From Guillardia theta CCMP2712 (Eukaryota > Cryptophyceae > Pyrenomonadales > Geminigeraceae), in the NCBI RefSeq assembly GCF_000315625.1, contig NW_005434606.1:184997-248996 (forward strand): a DNA stretch of 64,000 nt, written 5' to 3'. Under the pieces are notes generated by a model. That model made no database searches, was not told where the DNA came from, and was given only the letters and a program-made list of their open reading frames with translations. Positions 44,976 through 54,870 of the stretch are shown piece by piece. The stretch's first letter is position 1, and the number at the start of each line of letters is the position of its first letter. A program made the translations under genes and the position numbers.

Positions 44976-47900
44976 ATGATGAATGTTGCTGTTTTCCTTC
45001 CGGCTATCTTCCTGTTTGTGATCAGTCCATCCTTGGGTTTCCGATTGTGCGGTACCCGCCCATGGCTCGCGCCGAAACGAACGAGCGCCATGCTCGAGCT
45101 GCGATCGCACGGACTCATCTGCGTCTTGAGGGAGAGCAGGAGGAGCAGATGTGTCTTCACTTGTTCGCACAAGGAGCAAGGAGCACAAAACGGGGGACAA
45201 CAAATTCCTTCCTTGACAGAGGCGGAAGAGCAGGATGACGCTGAGAACAAGCTTCCATCGCTACATCGGTTTCATGACATGGAGGATATCTCTGCTTCCC
45301 TTCGCTCTGTCTTGCTCAGGCGCCAGCAGGGACACCTGGACGATTCTTCCCTGCCGTCGTGCTCTTCGTGGGAGGAACTCGTTTCTCTTTTGCAGCCATG
45401 GGAGGCGTGCATCGTGATGAATCAGATAGCAAGAGTCTGTCCGAAGAGAGGAGGAGGAGGAGGAGGAGGAGGAGGAGGAGGAGGAGGAGGAGGAGGAGGA
45501 GGAGGAGGAGGAGGAGGAGGAGGAGGAAGCTTCGTTTGGTGGAAGCAGAACGACTGATGACATGCTTGTCGGCGCGTCTTGCTCCAAGCATGCACGGGCT
45601 CTCGTCTAAGAATGTCGCGTGGGCTCTGAATGCAGCGAAGAAAGTTCCTCACTCTGACGGCTCCTCTCTCTTCCTCGCAGCCGCCACCTACCTCCCTCAG
45701 ACCCTTCCCGCCGACTTTGGAGCTCAGAACCTTGCGCTCGTAGCTAACGCCATGGCATGGATGAGCCAGAGGATGGAGGAGGCAGAGGAGGAGGGCGGGG
45801 AAGGAAACTTGAAAGAGAGGATGAAGGATTCCGGGTGTGCTGGGTTCCTGCAAGAGGCAGCAAGGAACATCTCAGTGGAGGAGTGGAAGAAGAGGCCGCG
45901 GGCTCTGTCCATGTTCGTGCAGGCGGCGGGGAAGCTTGAGATGAGGGGGGAAGAGTTCAGCAAGCACATGATGAGAGTCCTGCAAGACAAGGAGATGCTT
46001 CATGGTGAGAAAGAGACGGGGGAAGACAAGGGGGAGGAGGGATGGGAGGGATGGGAGGGATGGGAGGGATGGGAGGGATGGGAGGGATGGGAGGGATGGG
46101 GAAAGGAAATGAGAGAGTACAGGAGGGAGAGGAAAGGGCACATGAATTAGGGGAAAGGAGGGGAGAGGAAGTGAGAGGATGAGGTGAGGCGACAGTTCAG
46201 GGGGAAGGAGAGATGGGATGGAGGTTGGATCAAATGGCTCGGAGGTGGAGGTGCGGGATGACTAACACGGCATGCAGGGCTGGTGGCCGGAGGAGGAGGA
46301 CAGTCTGTCGCGCTGGTGGTGCATGCGGTGGACATGATGGAGCTAGAGGAGAGCGAGAAAGAAGAGCTCAAGCAAAGCTTGGAGGAGGCTGTACTGCTGG
46401 TGCAGGAGGAAGGAGGGACGGGGAGGGAGGGAGGGAGGGAGGGAGGGATGGATGGAGGGAGGGAAGGGTGCGGAATATGAAGGAGGCAGGGCGTTCACTT
46501 TGCTGGCAGGTTCCTCCCTCCAAGTTTGGCTCGCAGGAGACAAGCATGATACTGCGAGGGCTGCTGACGTCAAGAGACTGCAAAGCAGAAGTCGTAGATC
46601 ATCTGCAGGAGGCAGCCTTGCTAATCCCTTCTAAGCTGTGGTCCCCTCAGGTTTCTTGCTCCTCCTCCTCCTCCTTCTCCGCCTCCTCCTCCTTCTCCGC
46701 CTCCTCCTCCTCCTCCTCCTCCTCCTCCTCCTCCTCCTCCTCCTGCACTAAAAACAGTCCCCTCCCTCTTCCCTTTTTCTTTTCTCTTTCTCATCCTCGT
46801 GCTGCTCGTGCTCCTCTAGATCCCTCTCTTGCTCTTCTTTCAGCTCCTCTTGCCGCAGCCTCTACCGCGCACATCTCCTGACCTCTTGTTCCTGCTTCTT
46901 AACTCCTGTACCTTCTCCATCTCCCGTCTCTCTCCTCTCTCTCTGACTATATCCAGGCTGTAGCCCACACTCTCAACGCGCTTGCCACCTCCTTCTCCTC
47001 TTCCTCCTCCTCCTCATCATCATCATCTGAGCGCGTCTTTCGCCACCTGCTCAGCGTCATCAGCAGCTGGGACCTCCTGCGCGCAGATTTTCTTCCTCAG
47101 CATCTCGCTCTCATCCTTGCTGCTTGCGCTCGAGCGAGGGTAAGTTCTCCAACCCCTGCCCCTTCCCCTCCTCCCACTGTACTGTACCTTCTCTCCCTTC
47201 TCTCTCTGTATCTTCTCCCCCTCTTAATCCTTTGCTCTTCTTTTACTTCCCTTGCAGCTTGCAATCCTGCTTTCTCTGCTTCATGTGTTGTGTGTTTCTT
47301 TACCCTCACTGTTCCCTCCCTTCCTTCAAATGTTCCCTTCCTTTCTTTCCCCTCTGCTTCTACTCCCCTCGCCATGTTCTCCTCCTCTCTCCTCACTCCT
47401 CTCCTGTCTCGTCCCATCGCATCTCAACCTCCTCTGGCTCTTCTTCCCTGACTAGCATCAGTTCAACAGCAGATTTCTTTTACAGCTCGTCCATGACACG
47501 CTCGAGAAGAGGAAAGACTGGATGCCTATCGAACAAGGCCAGGACCTCTCTCGCTTCCCTCCTCCCGGCAAGGGGGAAGGAAGGGGGAGAGGAGGAAGGA
47601 GGACGAGGACGAGGTCAAGCGCGTTCAAGGACGTGGAGCTTGCAGCCATTGCCAACGCGTGCACCAAGATCTACTCTGATCTCAAGGAGCCGCACGGGGA
47701 GCTGGACGCGTCCTCCAGCTCTCGAGGCTTTCCCTCAGAAGTCTGGAGAATCTTCGAGCAGCTCTGTGTCCTCTCCACCTCCTCTCTCTCCTCTCCCTAC
47801 CCTCCTTCCTCCTCCAACTCCTCGGCCATAAGTCCAGCTGCTAGCCTGGTCGCCTCATTTGCACGAGCTGAATTTCGGTGCCTCCCCTTCCTCCGGACCA

Positions 47901-49523
47901 TGACGACCAACCTGCTGGCTGCAGATGATCTCCCGCTTGACTCCATCGCTCAGGTCTTGCATGCCTTCGCCGTCCTCGGCTGGGAGGAGGAGAGAGTAGT
48001 TCAGCACCTTCTTTCCCTCCTCCTCCTCCATCCTCCGGCAGACTTCAACGCCATGACACTGGGCAAGCTCTCCTGGGCATGCGCCGTCCTCAATGTTCGG
48101 GACGAACGGGTTGTTTCTCTCCTCCTGCAAGCCATAGATCGTCTCTTCTACGAGCTCCTTGAAGGCAGAGAAGCGGAAGTGACCTCGAGAAGGGCAGGAG
48201 GAGGAACAGGAACAGGAGCAGGAGAAGGAACAGGAGCAGGAGCAGGAGCAGGAGATGGAAGGACTGTCATGATGAAGTATCAAGATCTGCGAGAGGTTCG
48301 TCAGGTCCATCAGTTCCTTCTCAACTGCAGGCTGGAGAAGGTCATGGAGACTTGGAAAGAGGAGGAAGAAGAAGTTTGGAGGGTTCGTGAAAACATCTCC
48401 AAGAAGATCTTTGAAGCAAGATCCCGTGAGCTACTTCTCCTTTCCTTCCGATGCTAAACCTGTCCTCGCTCTTCCTCCTTGCTCCTAGTTGCCCTCTCCT
48501 GTCTCATCGTCTTTCCATCCCAGGCAACCGAGCTATGCTCTCCTCGCTACAGGCAGAAATCCAGAGGAAATTGAAAGAGATGAGCTACAAAATCAAAACT
48601 GAGGTCATCGACGAAAAATCTGGATACAGGTCATTCTCCTCCTCTTTCCTCCACTCTCTTTCTCCCGTCTTCGCTCTCTTTCTGTTCCCTTTTCCCTGCC
48701 TCCCGCTTCTCTCCTTCCATCAGATTCTCGTTCCCCTCCCTCCCTCCCTCTCCATCCTTCAAGATCTCTTAGTAACAGACTTGAAGTGACTCCCGTTGTC
48801 GCAGCATCGACATTGTCATCCGGTCTGGCGAAGGTTCCTCCTCCTCCTCCACCACCACCACCACCACCACCTCCTCCTCCTCCTCCTCCTCCTCCTCCGC
48901 CTCCTCTCACTCGCCCCTCCCTCACTCTTCGATTCCCTCCAATCTGCCAGATACCTGCTTTCCCCTTTCCTCTCTCTCTCCCCTCCTCCCCTTCCTCTTC
49001 TTCTGCTCCGCCTCCTCCTCCCCTTTCTCCTCATCCTGTCAGTGATCTCTTCCCATCCTCCTACAGGAGTCGACGAAGAGCATCCGATTGCCGTGGAGGT
49101 TGATGGGCCCGGTGCTGCCTCCCTTCGCCTGTGCTGGAAGTGACTGGCAGCAGGTCACTACATGCGACCAGGCCTACGAGAGCTGGTTGGGGGAACTAAG
49201 ATGAAGACAAGGCACTTGTGCCGGCTCGGATGGAAGGTGAGGATGAGACAGAAGCATGAAGGATGCTGTGTAGGAGCAGAAGGGTGGGGAGGAGTGGAGG
49301 GAGAGGGGAGAAGGACGAGAAACGGCCGAAGGAACAGATGCGGGAGAAGAGGAGCAAGGGGCGGTGGAGTGGAGGACGGGGAGGAGCTCCATGGGGGGTT
49401 CACCTTCATTGCATAACGCAGGTGGTTGCGATACCCTACTGGGAGTGGAACGAGGCGAGAGATGCGGGGGAGGAGGAGCGATACCTTTCCCAGAGGATCG
49501 CAGCGGCAGCATCGTCACCATGA
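44976..49523 (+). CDS. Plastid-targeted RAP-domain protein with helical repeats
   Basis: ATG 44976 opens a signal peptide (FLPAIFLFVISPSLG) with Phe right after the predicted cleavage point (FRLCGTRPWLAPKRTS), the bipartite plastid-targeting form of secondary algae. Exon 1 ends at 45434; a 95-nt intron that contains the whole GGA run restores frame at 45530. Helical repeats follow (LSSKNVAWALNAAKK, FGAQNLALVANAMAWM, LDSIAQVLHAFAVLGWE, MTLGKLSWACAVLNVRDERV), which resemble OPR/HPR/FASTK-type repeats. The C-terminus is a RAP domain assembled over three exons: HPIAVEVDGPG, HYMRPGLRELVGGTKMKTRH with LCRLGWK, and VVAIPYWEWNEARDAGEEER. The stop is at 49521-49523. RAP proteins bind organelle RNA and act in rRNA or mRNA processing; a chloroplast RNA role is inferred. 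Several introns carry TCC, GGA or GGGAT repeats. Confidence 0.85.
45447..45528. repeat. GGA run inside an intron of the RAP gene
   Basis: About 27 GGA triplets. It would encode poly-Gly or poly-Arg if translated, but the frame downstream only matches the upstream exon when the tract is removed by splicing at 45435-45529. Confidence 0.85.
46021..46105. repeat. GGGAGGGAT tandem repeat in an intron
   Basis: Eight or so copies of a GGGAGGGAT-type unit after the exon ending LQDKEMLHG. The G-runs are spaced so that a G-quadruplex could form in the pre-mRNA. A second GGGAGGGAGGGA tract sits at 46420-46460. Confidence 0.8.
46660..46742. repeat. TCC trinucleotide run in an intron
   Basis: A TCC-rich tract, the pyrimidine counterpart of the GGA runs, in an intron of the RAP gene on the same coding strand. 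A second such tract (CCT with ACC) lies at 48837-48905 in a later intron. Confidence 0.85.
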
Positions 49524-49579
49524 CAACAAGCGTATCCACTACAATTTTAAACACAAACTACAAGAATCTCCCTGGTCGC

Positions 49580-52043
49580 CTACTGCTCCGCCTTCTCCAA
49601 CTTGGTCACCGTCCACGATGGCTTCATGAACTCTCCCCTGTGGTCCTTGCCGATCGTCTCGAACGTGTCGACCTGGATGATTTTCTCCCTCAGCTCCTCA
49701 GCCGCGTTGATGAGCTTCTGCTCCTCCTCCGTCGGCTCGCGCTTCTCCTTGCGGCACGCGCTCAAGACCTTGTCCGCATCGAACGCCAGCGTCACGGCCC
49801 TGGCGATCTGGTTGACCCTGTCGCTCTCCTTCTTGGACACAAACACGTTGTCAGTGAGCAGAGCGCGAACTTCAGTTGGGCAGGTGATCAGGTTCGACAC
49901 GTCCCTCCTCAACGAGTCCTTGGCCGGGAAGTACTCACGGCCCCGGGGGAACGTCAGCACCCGCATCATCGGCCCGAGGCCAGGGATGGGGAAGTTAGAG
50001 AAGATCCCAAAGAAAGCCTCCTGGATCTTGTGGCAGCAATCCGCCATCGCGATGTCCAGAACCTTGCTGAGCCCCTTGACGTTCTTGTTGTTCTGATAGT
50101 ACCACAGGCAGGCATACCCAATGTAGAGGTTGCTGAGAATGTCAGCATATCGCCCGGAGATGTACTCTGCTGTCTTCAGGCCTCCTCCCATCGTCATTCC
50201 AACATCTGAGCAGAAGGCGAAGTTTGCCGCGAGCCTGCTCATCTGAGCTTCGTAGTACCCGGCGACATCATTTCCCTTGGGCTGGAACTGGACGGCAAGT
50301 CCACGAGAGATGCTGCTGCCCAAGTTGCTCATGGCGTGAACAATGATGTTCTTGAGCTCCTGGTTGAAACCGATGATGTCATCGCCCTTCTGGATGGACT
50401 CAATCAGCTTGAGGAGGTGGGGATGGGAGCGGTTCAGGCCCTGGCCGAAGATGATCAGAGATCGAGTCAAAGCATTGGCTCCCTCCACAGTGATAGCAAT
50501 CGGCATAGCGCAGTAGGCAGTGGCCAAGTAGTTGGATGGTCCCTTGATGATTCCGGCGCCCCCAATAACGTCCATGGCCTCGTTGACAGCCTCTCGACCT
50601 CGCTCAGTGCAGTAAGCCTTCATGATGGCAGACAGCACGGGGGGCTTGTCTCCTTCAGCAAGGATCGCATCGAACAAGTGCTGGCCAGCAACGCACTGAT
50701 ACGTGTTCCTAGCGATGACTGCAAGCTTCTCCTGGACGCCTTCCATATTGGCGATTGGCACCTTGAATTGCTTTCGGACTCGCGCGTATCCACCGACCTG
50801 ACAGCGAAGTCATTCTCCTCCTTAGACCACAGTCATCAAGAGGTACCGCAAGGCATGACAAACGGCCGCTAGAAACTGCCATGGCAGGCAGAGAAATACC
50901 ACGTCCCTCTCCGAGGCATTCCACGAGCATGTTCCATCCATAACCTACCAAACTTGTCAAATCGCCTGATTTTAAAGGCTCAGCTTGCACGCTCACCAGT
51001 CTTGGCTTCTCCTCCAATGACGCAGGACATCGGGATGAAGACGTTGTCGCCCTGGACGGTGCCGTTCATGAAAGCAGCGTTGAGCGGGTTGTGGCGAGCT
51101 CCAACTCTCAACCCCTTGATCCCTTCAGGAGCAAACTGGTTGGGCTCAGTGGGAAGAAGCGCGACTGTGATTCCCTCCTTGCCCTTCGTGAGGAGCTTGT
51201 TGGGATCCCTCAACTTGAACGCGAGTCCAACCACTGTAGCGACAGGTGCCAAGGTAATGTAGCGTTTGCTGAAGCTTACACGCATTCCGAGCACACCGTT
51301 CTCCTGCACAACAACGCCTTCATCCTGCATAGAGCCAGCTGCATCAGATCCGTTGGGTGCTCCAGTAAGACCAAAGCATGGGATGTCAATGCCATGCGCA
51401 AGTCGGGGAAGGTAAAAATTCTGCTGCTCGGGAGTACCATAATGGTACAAAAGTTCACCAGGACCGAGGGAGTTTGGCACCATGACAGTGACAGCAGCAG
51501 CTCCATTCCTTCCAGCAATCTTCTCAACAACGCGAGCATGGCCGTGACCGCTGAAACCCAAACCACCGTATTTCTTTGGGATGATCATACCCATGAACTT
51601 GTTCTCCCTGATGTAATTCCACACCTCCGGGGGAAGATTCTGGTCCTTGTCAATCTGGTGGCTATCCAGCATTTCACACAGGGCCTCGGTCTCGTTTTCA
51701 ATGAAGGCTTGCTCCTCCGGGCTGATCTTGATCTTGTACTTCTCCATGAGCTTCTTGGTCGAAGGGTTTCCTTCAAAAAGCTCGCGGTCGAAGCAAACAC
51801 TGCCGGAGTTCAACGCTGCTGCCTCCGTCTCTGAGATCTTTGGCATGACACTCTTTGCCAGAGTGTATGCAGGACCAATAAATCCTCTCTTCTGGAGTTT
51901 AGCAATGGCGTTGGCATAGAACACTTTCGCTCCCTGGAGCCAGAGTATTAGGCATAGGCAAAACAACCACAAACACCTATAATCACACATAGGCAAAACA
52001 ACCACAAACACCTATAATCACAATGGATTGATCTTCTTACCAT
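49580..52043 (-). CDS. FadE-type long acyl-CoA dehydrogenase
   Basis: Four exons: 52043-52041 (only the ATG), 51933-50997, 50944-50847 and 50797-49580; all joins are in phase. The protein is about 750 residues, the length of bacterial FadE rather than the roughly 400 of mitochondrial acyl-CoA dehydrogenases. Recognisable FadE blocks: NLPPEVWNYIRENKFMGMII, GGLGFSGHGHARVVEKIAGR, SLGPGELLYHYGTPEQQNFY, IPCFGLTGAPNGSDAAGS, GYGWNMLVECLGEGRGISLP, GGYARVRKQFKVPIANMEGV, DVIGGAGIIKGPSNYLATAY and IAITVEGANALTRSLIIFGQ. The C-terminal domain (DUF1974 in FadE) follows from about residue 480. It should catalyse the first FAD-dependent step of fatty-acid beta-oxidation. No N-terminal presequence and no C-terminal SKL peroxisome signal is seen, so location is open. 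Confidence 0.9.
51953..52022. repeat. 35-bp tandem duplication inside the first intron of the FadE gene
   Basis: CATAGGCAAAACAACCACAA followed by ACACCTATAATCACA occurs twice in a row with no mismatch. It makes up most of the 107-nt intron that follows the start codon. Confidence 0.85.
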
Positions 52044-53541
52044 TGGAGAGAATCACAAGATATATCAAGACAACTTCTTTCCATCATATTTCCATGTTCA
52101 TTTCACCGCCATAACGTCACATTGCTCTTCTCCTCTCACAGCAGAGCAGCAGGCGTGCGGGCACGCAGGTTTGACCAGCAACGTAGAGCAGCAAGACAAG
52201 AAAACACGGGCATTCACAGCATCGCATCAGAGGAGCAGGAAGCTAGCCGACAGAAACATGGACAGCGCTGTCGCTCATTCTCACCCGCGCTGATAGGGCG
52301 GCCGCGCCCTTCCTCGGTCCCTGCAGCATTCCCTCTCTTGCGCCCCGCCCCAACTCCTCCTCTCAAATAGGCGCACAGTATCCCTCCCAAAAGTTCTCAT
52401 ATTCATTAAAAGTTCATGATGTTCACCTGCAGCCGTAGACGATAGAGGAGGCATACCTCGATTCATTTATTCCTTTACTTATGAGATATCCCATCTATGA
52501 GGTAGAACCACCCAAGGGGTTCCATCCGGCCCTCGGAAAGTTCCTTGAGATTTATAGCTGAGGGGTTTTTTTTAAACCTGTTGGCCCCGGCCTTGTTAAA
52601 AACAAATCACTACGAGCATCCCTCTTCAACCTCTAAAGGCTCCTGCAAAAAAGTGTCCAAGCTGTATGTTGTTCTTTTTTTAATCTAAAAGTAGTTTATT
52701 AGTTACGTTGGGTGGCCGACAAACCTGGTACTGCCCCCCCGGTTCTTGTGCTTAAAATATAATTTTCTGTCCCTACCAGCAGGCGTATAAAACAGATAAA
52801 TTGTTTTATAAAGTATTTATAGAAATTATAAAAATCTAAAAATCATGTTATAACACATGTAGATGTCCAACTACGGCAGGGAGTGGGGCCCAACGACCCC
52901 TCATAGCTATCCAGGGCTGGAGGCTGAAGTATTTCAAAACGTTTCATTAAATTTCCCATATGCAAGGTAATTTTTGAAAATATCTCGTGCAAATCTGAAC
53001 TGGAAGTGAACCCATAATGCCACACAGCCCGCCCCAGGTGGGTTTCTTCCAGGGGTAGTTCCTCTTTGACTTTGGGGGGTATGGAAGTCGGGTGGGTCAA
53101 AATTTTGGTTTGGCGTGGTAGAGCACCATGGCAGGAGGAGAGTTGATCATCGTGTCGATGCGACAGATGAAGGGAACATGATGGTTACGACAGAAGTCTT
53201 TCAGCTTGTATGGCCACAAGATTGCAGATTGTAGATATTCTTTGTTGATCCTATTCCATTTTGAATCGCTGCCTGTCATAGCCAATCAGTGGGCCCACAT
53301 TTATTTTTAAAATCACATATAGCATAGTACCGGTATTTTTGTGTGATATCTTCGGGGTACCTTTTCAGGAGGGGGTGGGTGAGTTTGCAGGAAATCGCAG
53401 TGGCAGCAAGGCGGCGACCAGGTTTAAGGATGATTAACTCAGCCTGTGCAATGATGACAATCGTGAAACCACCATAGCCTATCAGGAAATTGTAAAATCT
53501 ATATCATGGTATCAATCATTTGAATGTCATCGTAGCAGTGT
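52044..53541. other. Intergenic, no supported gene
   Basis: AT-rich with scattered GGGGTAC and GGGGGTGGGTG motifs (53355-53382). Plus and minus frames under 90 codons here have no domain or codon signal. Confidence 0.45.
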
Positions 53542-54060
53542 TTAATATTTTCTACAATACGTATTCTCTTTTTTCTGCTTGCAGCCAGCAATGCTACGCA
53601 ATCCCCGGAACCGTTGCATATTACCTGTTAATCCTTCATCCCATTGCCCTGCTTTAGCATATACTCGCTTTCGATTGTTCTTCTGCGTACTACTGTCTGG
53701 CTCCACATCATTATCAGATCCATCCCGTGCATTGAAAGCTTCACTGGCGTGCGGTTTGCTCAGGACAATTCGCTTCTTCGAGTGCTCGTATACAGAAGGC
53801 AGGTGTGGATCCACCTTTTTAGATAATTCCATGCATGCCTGATTGAATTTTCTCAGAAAATCCTTCTTGTTCAGATGGCCGATCAAGGACCACAGATTCT
53901 CTACACTATCTGTGCACAGAGTTCGTGAATTGAAGTCAAACCCTAAACCCTCTCCGAGGGTAGCCAAGCCGCCTGGATCGTACGGTCTCTCAGCCCTTGT
54001 CATAATTGTGCACCCTGAAGCTGCAAGCTCTGAGAACTGATGGTGAGAGGCATCCGACAT
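53542..54060 (-). CDS. Hypothetical basic protein, orphan
   Basis: An ATG at 54060 opens 172 codons: MSDASHHQFSELAASGC, then AERPYDPGGLATLGEGLGFD, SVENLWSLIGHLNKKDFLRK, and an increasingly basic C-terminus (STQKNNRKRVYAKAGQWDEG, end ENTYCRKY). There is no signal peptide. It is not recognised by family. The opening frame runs further upstream through a CCT-rich tract that looks non-coding, so the first good ATG was chosen. It lies 0.8 kb downstream of the NTPase gene in the same orientation; a functional link is possible but unproven. Confidence 0.55.
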   Translation of the reverse strand: MSDASHHQFSELAASGCTIMTRAERPYDPGGLATLGEGLGFDFNSRTLCTDSVENLWSLIGHLNKKDFLRKFNQACMELSKKVDPHLPSVYEHSKKRIVLSKPHASEAFNARDGSDNDVEPDSSTQKNNRKRVYAKAGQWDEGLTGNMQRFRGLRSIAGCKQKKENTYCRKY

Positions 54061-54870
54061 CCTTGCTATGAGACTGAGAGGACGAGGGAGAAGGAGAAGG
54101 AGAAAGGGAGGGAGGGAGGGAGAGGGAGGGAGAGGGAGAGAGAGAGGTGGGGCTTGGGGGGAGGCGGGGTGGCGGGGGCTATCAACGGCACAGTGGCAGG
54201 ACGATCTTGTGCTTGACTGCGGCTCGACTACGGCTGCCACACCGAGAACTTGTCAACGTACACTACAAGACGTTGGAACAGCGGGCTGTCTGCTGTATGT
54301 ACAACTCAACGAACATCCAGATCGAGACCACGACGAGAGCAGATGAAAGGGATCAAGGGCAAACCTGTCACACGGCTTGCTGGTGGTATTAAGGTTACAA
54401 CAAGGGGGATGCATCAAGCTTCAAGTTGTCCTGGTTCTTCCCTGATTCGAGGTACCAGGGCGTTGAGGTCGTTGTCTTACCTCTCTGAGCGTTATTCTGC
54501 TTTCGACTTCACAACTCCCTCCTTGTGACAGCTCCGGCGGCTAAGCACCCTTTCCTCCTCCCTTTCTCCCCCTCCCGGCCGTCCTCGCTCTCACCAACCG
54601 CCTTGCTTCAGAGTCTATCGTGGCAAGAGCGTGTTCGCTTCCTGGCCCATTCTCAGGCTGCGGCAAGCAGTAGACTTCTCACCCTGCTATGGTCCAGGCT
54701 TTCGAGCTTCATTATGAGACGAGACCAGCACAAACCAAGCTCTCAAGTCCTCATAATCGTTTCGTCATCGACCCAACGTTTCTCCTTCTCTCACCGGGAT
54801 CTGCTTCTCCTCTAACGAGTCTAGCATCCCTCAGTTGCCTGCGTCTCTCAGCGATGATCTCCCGGTTGCT
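54061..54870. other. Gap between the orphan gene and the NTPase gene
   Basis: It includes a GGGAGGGAGAGGGAGAGAG purine tract (54105-54145) and mixed sequence after it. No frame here shows a domain. Confidence 0.4.

Noticed and set aside
45261-45591. Minus-strand poly-Ser, poly-Leu and poly-Pro frames
   Set aside because: Antisense readings of the intronic GGA run in the RAP gene.
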